A DNA stretch of 20,747 nt from 1-14-0-10-45-29 sp964532715. GTDB taxonomy: Archaea > Micrarchaeota > Micrarchaeia > Anstonellales > Anstonellaceae. The stretch is taken from contig CAZHIX010000018.1 of NCBI GenBank assembly GCA_964532715.1, positions 1 through 20,747 on the forward strand, given 5' to 3'. Within the stretch, counting starts at the first letter, position 1. The number at the start of each line of letters is the position of its first letter. The translations under genes were made by a program, and so were the position numbers. Shown one piece after another: positions 17,123-20,747 of the stretch. The notes beneath the pieces were generated by a model. It did no database searches. It was given only the letters and a program-made list of their open reading frames with translations, and had not been told where the DNA came from.

Positions 17123-17791
17123 ATGGCAAATTTTGATCTTTCATCACTGAAAAAACTTGTGCCTAATAAAGATGCTATAAAACCACAGGCACAAGGCGAA
17201 AAAGACGATTTGTTATCTAAATTAGAAACTCAGCGTTTTCAAATAGAACTCCTAAATTTGATTATTGAACGATACAAAAAATTCATTGAAGATGGTGAAA
17301 CTCGCTCCTTATCTGAACTATGTGCTCTTGTAAAACCTATGGATACTGTCGTAATAGAATTAAAAATTCAGGTTGAAGATCAATTTCACCCATACTCTTA
17401 TGATTCTCATTTTCTTCTAGCAACCCAAAAAGTAATGGATACTATTTTTACATACAAAAAAATCAAAATGCCACTTTCTTTTTGGATGTCTTTTGATGAC
17501 ATGGTGCGTCTTAAATGTGCTGATGATCTTGATAGAGCTATTCTCTTGTGCTCATTATTTCGCTCTTTAGGCTCAGATTCTTCAAAAGTTTTAATTGCAA
17601 AAGATAAATCTGCATGGGTGTCGTTTGTTTTTTCAAAAAAAATGTTCATAGTAAATATTGCAGAAAAAAACATGAGTGCATATGACATAACTGGGGATGC
17701 ATTAAAACAATTTTTGTACAATATGGCATATTCTTTCAATGATCGTGAGTGCGATGATCTTGCAGGTGACGACCAGGTTCTTGAAAGTTAA
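17123..17791 (+). CDS. Transglutaminase-like fold protein, catalytic residues apparently lost
   Basis: 222 aa from the ATG at 17123; a TTG at 17111 is in frame, but the TATA spacing favours the ATG. No signal peptide, so probably cytoplasmic. The N-terminal ~70 residues are charged and helical (LSKLETQRFQIELLNLIIE, coiled-coil-like). The region around residues 125-175 follows the transglutaminase-like core seen in many archaeal proteins: SFDDMVRLKCADDLDRAILL, then CSLFRSLG and, about 20 residues on, SAWVSF. In active members the first block carries Cys four residues before the Ala of AILL, and the second reads HAWV. Here those positions are Asp and Ser, so a thiol enzyme is unlikely; binding or scaffolding is more likely. 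Followed after 34 bases by the PH-domain gene, with rpoK next. Fold assignment is moderate; lack of activity is inferred. Confidence 0.75.
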   Translation: MANFDLSSLKKLVPNKDAIKPQAQGEKDDLLSKLETQRFQIELLNLIIERYKKFIEDGETRSLSELCALVKPMDTVVIELKIQVEDQFHPYSYDSHFLLATQKVMDTIFTYKKIKMPLSFWMSFDDMVRLKCADDLDRAILLCSLFRSLGSDSSKVLIAKDKSAWVSFVFSKKMFIVNIAEKNMSAYDITGDALKQFLYNMAYSFNDRECDDLAGDDQVLES

Positions 17792-17825
17792 TCTAAATGC
17801 CCACAAAAGTTAATCATATTTTTGT

Positions 17826-18518
17826 ATGGACGTGCGGTATTTGGATGAGAAAATCAAACTCATTTGGCTAATGCCTACTGCAATAACGATTTTTGTTGTG
17901 TGGTTTATCGTTGCGGTAGCTGTTTTTGGTCTTTATCAAGAAGATCAAATATTTGACATGCCAAAATCAATCTTTGTTTTATTATTCTTGGTAGCATCAG
18001 TCGCATTAATCTTATTGCCCGTGTATTTTTATGCACATATCGAATACATGTCATTTACTTACGAACTTGCGCAAAACGAATTTGTAATCCGACAAGGAGT
18101 AATAACTCGTCACACTACTGTAATTCCATACAATCGCATACAAAACATTTCTACTACACGAACTCTTCTTGAACGTATGCTTGGGCTTGCATCTTTACAA
18201 ATAGAAACTGCTGGAACAAATCCATTAGCATCTGAGGGTGTTCTTCCGGGAGTTTCTAAAAAAGATATCCTAATCTCCGAGATAATGGTTCGTGTTGAAA
18301 AAATAAAAAAACAAGATAAAAATGGTAATATCATCAAAAGCGAACTCAAAACCGAGTGTGAGTTGTTGGGGGAAATCCTTAAAGAGCTTCAGGCACTTAA
18401 TATTCTTTTATCAAATAATGGTCCAAAGCCCACACTGGGCGATAAAAGTAGGATGAAATGGGAACGTGTTTCTCCAGAGTATTCCACATTAAATAAAGAT
18501 GAAAACAAAAAAAGGTGA
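17826..18518 (+). CDS. Membrane protein with bacterial PH (bPH2, YdbS-like) domain
   Basis: 230 aa. Two transmembrane helices at about residues 10-36 and 46-70 are followed by a bPH2 domain at about 75-150 with the usual pattern: YELAQNEFVIRQGVITRHT, IPYNRIQNIS, then LLERMLGLASLQIETAG. The C-terminal ~75 residues are polar, with a Leu-rich segment near 178-195 that could form a short coiled coil, and end in a Lys/Glu-rich tail. YdbS-type proteins are membrane proteins of mostly unknown function. No ribosome binding site is evident at the ATG. Its TGA (18516-18518) lies inside the ribosome binding site of rpoK, so the two are probably cotranscribed. Confidence 0.88.
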   Translation: MDVRYLDEKIKLIWLMPTAITIFVVWFIVAVAVFGLYQEDQIFDMPKSIFVLLFLVASVALILLPVYFYAHIEYMSFTYELAQNEFVIRQGVITRHTTVIPYNRIQNISTTRTLLERMLGLASLQIETAGTNPLASEGVLPGVSKKDILISEIMVRVEKIKKQDKNGNIIKSELKTECELLGEILKELQALNILLSNNGPKPTLGDKSRMKWERVSPEYSTLNKDENKKR

Positions 18519-18519
18519 G
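18514..18519 (+). promoter_or_regulatory. Ribosome binding site of rpoK overlapping upstream stop codon
   Basis: GGTGA with a following G lies 4-5 bases before the ATG at 18524 and contains the TGA stop of the PH-domain gene. This picks the ATG at 18524 rather than the in-frame GTG at 18515, which is part of the site itself, and suggests translation of rpoK is linked to the upstream gene. Confidence 0.6.
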
Positions 18520-18523
18520 CTCT

Positions 18524-18697
18524 ATGTCCGAGCCTGTATTAACAAAATATGAACGATCCAGAATAATTGGTGCGCGTGCATTGCAACTATCTTCAGGTGC
18601 ACCCCCACTACTTGCAGTAAATGAGACGCTCTCTGCAATGCAAATCGCTATAATGGAGCTTGAGAATGGTATAATCCCTCTAGTAGTAATTCGATAA
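18524..18697 (+). CDS. rpoK: DNA-directed RNA polymerase subunit K (Rpb6 homologue)
   Basis: 57 aa, the normal size for archaeal RpoK, the omega/Rpb6-type subunit that helps assemble and stabilise RNA polymerase. The whole conserved core is present: LTKYERSRIIGARALQLSSG, then APPLL, a short variable loop, and the C-terminal helix and strand AIMELENGIIPLVVIR. The acidic/polar loop between is VNETLSAMQ. The ATG at 18524 is set by the GGTGA upstream. Convergent with mevalonate kinase, with 29 bases between the stop codons. In many archaea rpoK lies in a cluster with ribosomal protein genes and mevalonate kinase, so this adjacency looks like a rearranged remnant. Confidence 0.96.
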   Translation: MSEPVLTKYERSRIIGARALQLSSGAPPLLAVNETLSAMQIAIMELENGIIPLVVIR

Positions 18698-18726
18698 TCA
18701 TCGCCAAGCAGATTCAAAAATCGTTC

Positions 18727-19767
18727 TTACTTTGCATCTTTGTTTTGTTTTTCTCTCCCTATTTTTTCGTGCACTCCTTTTGTAGCAATTCTAAATTCGT
18801 GCACTCCGAACCCTTCGTTTTCTAACGCTTCAAAAATGTCTTGGCATTTTTGTTTTTTGCACAAGCCAACAACCATTCCTCCAACTCCTCCGGACGCACT
18901 TACTTTTGCACCTAATACCCCATTTGTTTTACATAAACGAATCACTTCATAAATTGATGGTGAGCATATATTTGATTTTTCTAAAAGTTCATGGTTTTTA
19001 TTCATGGCATTTGCAAGTTTTTTCATATCACATTCTTTTAATGCACTTTTTGCCATCTCAAATATTGGCAAATACTGGTCATATATTTCTAGTCTCTGCT
19101 CTAAACTCATTTCATCTGGCAATTTTGAAATATTGTTTGCTTTTGCAAATGTTTCAATCATATTTTTTGTGTTTGAGCGTTGTTTATCTTTTTTGTATGT
19201 ATCTACAAGAAAAAATGTGTACGCATCATCTATCTCAAATGATATATTTTTTATAGCCGGTCTAGTCACAAAGTTTTTCTTAAACTCAATAGCATTACCA
19301 AAACAAACCGCACTTGCGTCTATTCCTGATGGAGTTTTATGTGCAACTTTTTCTGCAATATCGACATCTTCAAATATGTTTTGTGCCTTGCATGGCAATC
19401 CAATACTTTTTCTTAATGCATAAGAAAAACAAGCGCTAAGTGATGCCGAATTTCCCACGCCTTTTAGTTCCCATGCTTTTTTTACTTTCACACTAATGTA
19501 TAGCTCTCTAATTTTTGTATATTGTTTGTTATACTGTTCATAAATCGCATATATTGGGTGAATAATCTGTTCTGTAGTATTTTTTGTATCAAAACTCGCA
19601 TTCTTTAAAGTGCTTTCATAATTGAATCTAGCTGTTTTTGATTTTTCTAAATTATATTCAATCTCATTATATGGCGCTATCGCAACTACTATTCCTGGTG
19701 CCCCATAAACAACATAATGTTCTCCAAAAAGTATTACTTTTGTAGGCGCGCATACACGTATTTGCAT
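18727..19767 (-). CDS. mvk: Mevalonate kinase
   Basis: ATP-dependent phosphorylation of mevalonate in the mevalonate pathway leading to archaeal isoprenoid lipids; cytoplasmic, GHMP kinase family. 346 aa, slightly longer than usual for archaea. Motif 1 is at the N-terminus (APTKVILFGEHYVVYG) with Lys10, Glu16 and His17 in the expected places. Motif 2, the phosphate loop, is LKGVGNSASLSACF near residue 98, where the usual GSSA reads GNSA. The HKTPSGIDAS segment carries the catalytic-base Asp. Motif 3 is KVSASGGVGGMVVGLC near residue 305. The ATG at 19767 has no ribosome binding site but a TATA element 26 bases upstream, so it is probably leaderless. Mevalonate kinase fits better than phosphomevalonate kinase because of the FGEHYVVYG and HxTPSGID motifs. 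Confidence 0.94.
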   Translation of the reverse strand: MQIRVCAPTKVILFGEHYVVYGAPGIVVAIAPYNEIEYNLEKSKTARFNYESTLKNASFDTKNTTEQIIHPIYAIYEQYNKQYTKIRELYISVKVKKAWELKGVGNSASLSACFSYALRKSIGLPCKAQNIFEDVDIAEKVAHKTPSGIDASAVCFGNAIEFKKNFVTRPAIKNISFEIDDAYTFFLVDTYKKDKQRSNTKNMIETFAKANNISKLPDEMSLEQRLEIYDQYLPIFEMAKSALKECDMKKLANAMNKNHELLEKSNICSPSIYEVIRLCKTNGVLGAKVSASGGVGGMVVGLCKKQKCQDIFEALENEGFGVHEFRIATKGVHEKIGREKQNKDAK

Positions 19768-19788
19768 AGACTGCTTTTGTTTTGTTGC

Positions 19789-19796
19789 ATATTAAA
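19789..19796 (-). promoter_or_regulatory. TATA box for mevalonate kinase
   Basis: Read on the minus strand, TTTAATAT is centred about 26 bases before the mvk ATG, the distance expected for an archaeal leaderless transcript. A plus-strand promoter for the divergent small gene is less clear in this gap. Confidence 0.55.
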
Positions 19797-19831
19797 TCTT
19801 TGTTTTGTTCATAGTGCATTAATTTCTACGC

Positions 19832-20047
19832 ATGTTTTTGCATCTACTGATGTATCTTCAAAATGCATCAAGTTTTAATTCTTATTTTTCAAATACGCTC
19901 ATGAATGCGGATATAAATTTAATTTATGCATTAATCGGTTCAATATTCATACTCTGTATTTTTGTTTATCTAATGTATAAAGAGGGAAGTGAAGACTCAT
20001 GGGTTCAAATAAGTCAGAGCGCAAGAAAAAAAATCAAAAATCAATAA
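19832..20047 (+). CDS. Small single-pass membrane protein of unknown function
   Basis: Up to 71 aa from the ATG at 19832. One transmembrane helix (LIYALIGSIFILCIFVYLMY) is followed by a short polar tail ending in basic residues (ARKKIKNQ). An internal ATG at 19901 would give a 48 aa product with the helix at its start. A TATA-like TTTTAATT lies about 25 bases before it, the spacing seen for mvk, so the shorter form is quite possible. The family is unrecognised. Its last 49 bases overlap the next gene in another frame, so the two are probably translated together. A link between the products is inferred from that overlap. Confidence 0.6.
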   Translation: MFLHLLMYLQNASSFNSYFSNTLMNADINLIYALIGSIFILCIFVYLMYKEGSEDSWVQISQSARKKIKNQ

Positions 20048-20747
20048 ACTCAAAAAACACCTCTTTTAAATCCGTATTAGGTGCAAGCGACAAATCTCAT
20101 TTTAGCAACCCTCTTTCTACTCATATTAATTCGCCCAAGCGTTTTAGTATAAATTCACTTTTTTGTGATTTTATCTTTTTTAGTGCAATATTTCTCTTAA
20201 TCGGGTTTTTTGCAAGTATTTTTTTTCTAAATTCAGCCACTCCTGTTTCATGGGAATTTGGATATGACGCTCCAAATCTTATGTTTAGCTCAAATTTTTC
20301 AGTAGTTGCCCCTCATGAGTTTGAATATGCAGTATCCTCCAAAAACCTCAGTCAGATTTTTTTGATAAATACAAAATACAAACGAAACTGTTCTGGGGTA
20401 GTGTTTGAAGATAGTGCAAATAATTATTCGTTATGTGTTCTAAAATCAGGAATGCACTCAAATTTTTCAAACATAATGGGGGACACGTCCTTCATATTTT
20501 ATTCTCCATGGATGCTTTGTCTTAAACAAAAGCTTTCTTTTAGTGTAAACCGCACCTTTACTATACATCCATCTAATCTCACAAACAAAAATCCAATTTT
20601 TTTCAAAGTAACGAACAAAACCAAAGTTTTTGGAAGAGATGCATTTGAAGTGAAAATATCCGAATCAAAGGATTCAGGTGTCTTTGTTGGATTACCACTT
20701 TCTGATTTTACTTACTATATAGACGAAAAAACACGTATTCTTCTAAA
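19999..20747 (+). CDS. Membrane-anchored protein of unknown function (partial, runs off the window)
   Basis: The reading frame from the ATG at 19999 is open to the window edge, so the 3' end is missing; 249 full codons are present. GGGAAGTGA at about 19983-19991 is a plausible ribosome binding site. The N-terminal ~55 residues are basic and Ser/Asn/Lys-rich, followed by a strong transmembrane helix at about 57-77 (FIFFSAIFLLIGFFASIFFL). The rest is Ser/Asn/Phe-rich and beta-like, with several Asn-X-Ser/Thr sites (NFS, NLS, NCS, NYS, NRT, NLT) and a few Cys. This suggests a type II-like topology with an outside domain. It overlaps the small membrane protein upstream by 49 bases. Family unrecognised. 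Confidence 0.75.
   Translation, partial: MGSNKSERKKKNQKSINSKNTSFKSVLGASDKSHFSNPLSTHINSPKRFSINSLFCDFIFFSAIFLLIGFFASIFFLNSATPVSWEFGYDAPNLMFSSNFSVVAPHEFEYAVSSKNLSQIFLINTKYKRNCSGVVFEDSANNYSLCVLKSGMHSNFSNIMGDTSFIFYSPWMLCLKQKLSFSVNRTFTIHPSNLTNKNPIFFKVTNKTKVFGRDAFEVKISESKDSGVFVGLPLSDFTYYIDEKTRILL

Noticed and set aside
18906..19423. Plus-strand ORFs rich in Phe and Leu
   Set aside because: They lie antisense to mevalonate kinase, whose motifs are unambiguous across the same region.
1..20747. CRISPR array, insertion sequence or attachment-site repeats
   Set aside because: No regularly spaced direct repeats, transposase motifs or terminal inverted repeats were seen on reading both strands.

Overview
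The window is from an AT-rich archaeon. Four things show this: an RNA polymerase subunit K (RpoK/Rpb6) gene, an archaeal-type phosphoglycerate kinase, a mevalonate kinase, and TATA boxes about 25 nt upstream of apparently leaderless genes. Other genes carry a GGTGA/GGTGT Shine-Dalgarno core 4-5 nt before the start. A class I (bacterial-style) GAPDH, compact spacing and many unrecognisable proteins would fit a DPANN-type lineage, but that placement is inference.

Layout. (1) Positions 1-1694: a divergent glycolytic pair, gap (minus strand, runs off the left edge) and pgk (plus strand), around a shared AT-rich promoter region. (2) Positions 1695-1867: T-rich terminator tracts, then a TATA box. 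(3) Positions 1868-16975: a run of co-oriented large genes, called A to E here, filling about three quarters of the window. A (about 1440 aa), B (1412 aa), C (interrupted by a frame break and a 10-N assembly gap), D (about 597 aa) and E (717 aa) are tightly spaced or overlapping and end at a T8 tract, so they look like one operon. I recognise no family for A-D. They combine helical regions, low-complexity linkers and beta-rich C-terminal parts, and have no visible signal peptide. E is different: it has a clear Sec signal peptide, about 19 cysteines and CARDB/NEW3-like beta-sandwich domains, so it is an exported or surface protein. (4) Positions 17123-18697: a degenerate transglutaminase-like protein, a two-TM bacterial-PH-domain membrane protein and rpoK. 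(5) Positions 18727-19767: mevalonate kinase on the minus strand, convergent with rpoK. (6) Positions 19832-20747: a small one-TM protein overlapping a second membrane-anchored protein that runs off the right edge.

How they fit together. gap and pgk catalyse consecutive steps of the three-carbon part of glycolysis/gluconeogenesis. rpoK beside mevalonate kinase looks like a remnant of the conserved archaeal ribosomal/RNA polymerase/mevalonate kinase cluster. The A-E block is the unusual part: gene order suggests co-expressed subunits of a large structure, probably at the cell surface because of E, but nothing in the sequence proves this.

Limits. Domain calls are from motif reading only. The region around 10741-10815 is not trustworthy because it contains an assembly gap and a probable frame break. 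No tRNA, rRNA, CRISPR array or insertion sequence was seen.
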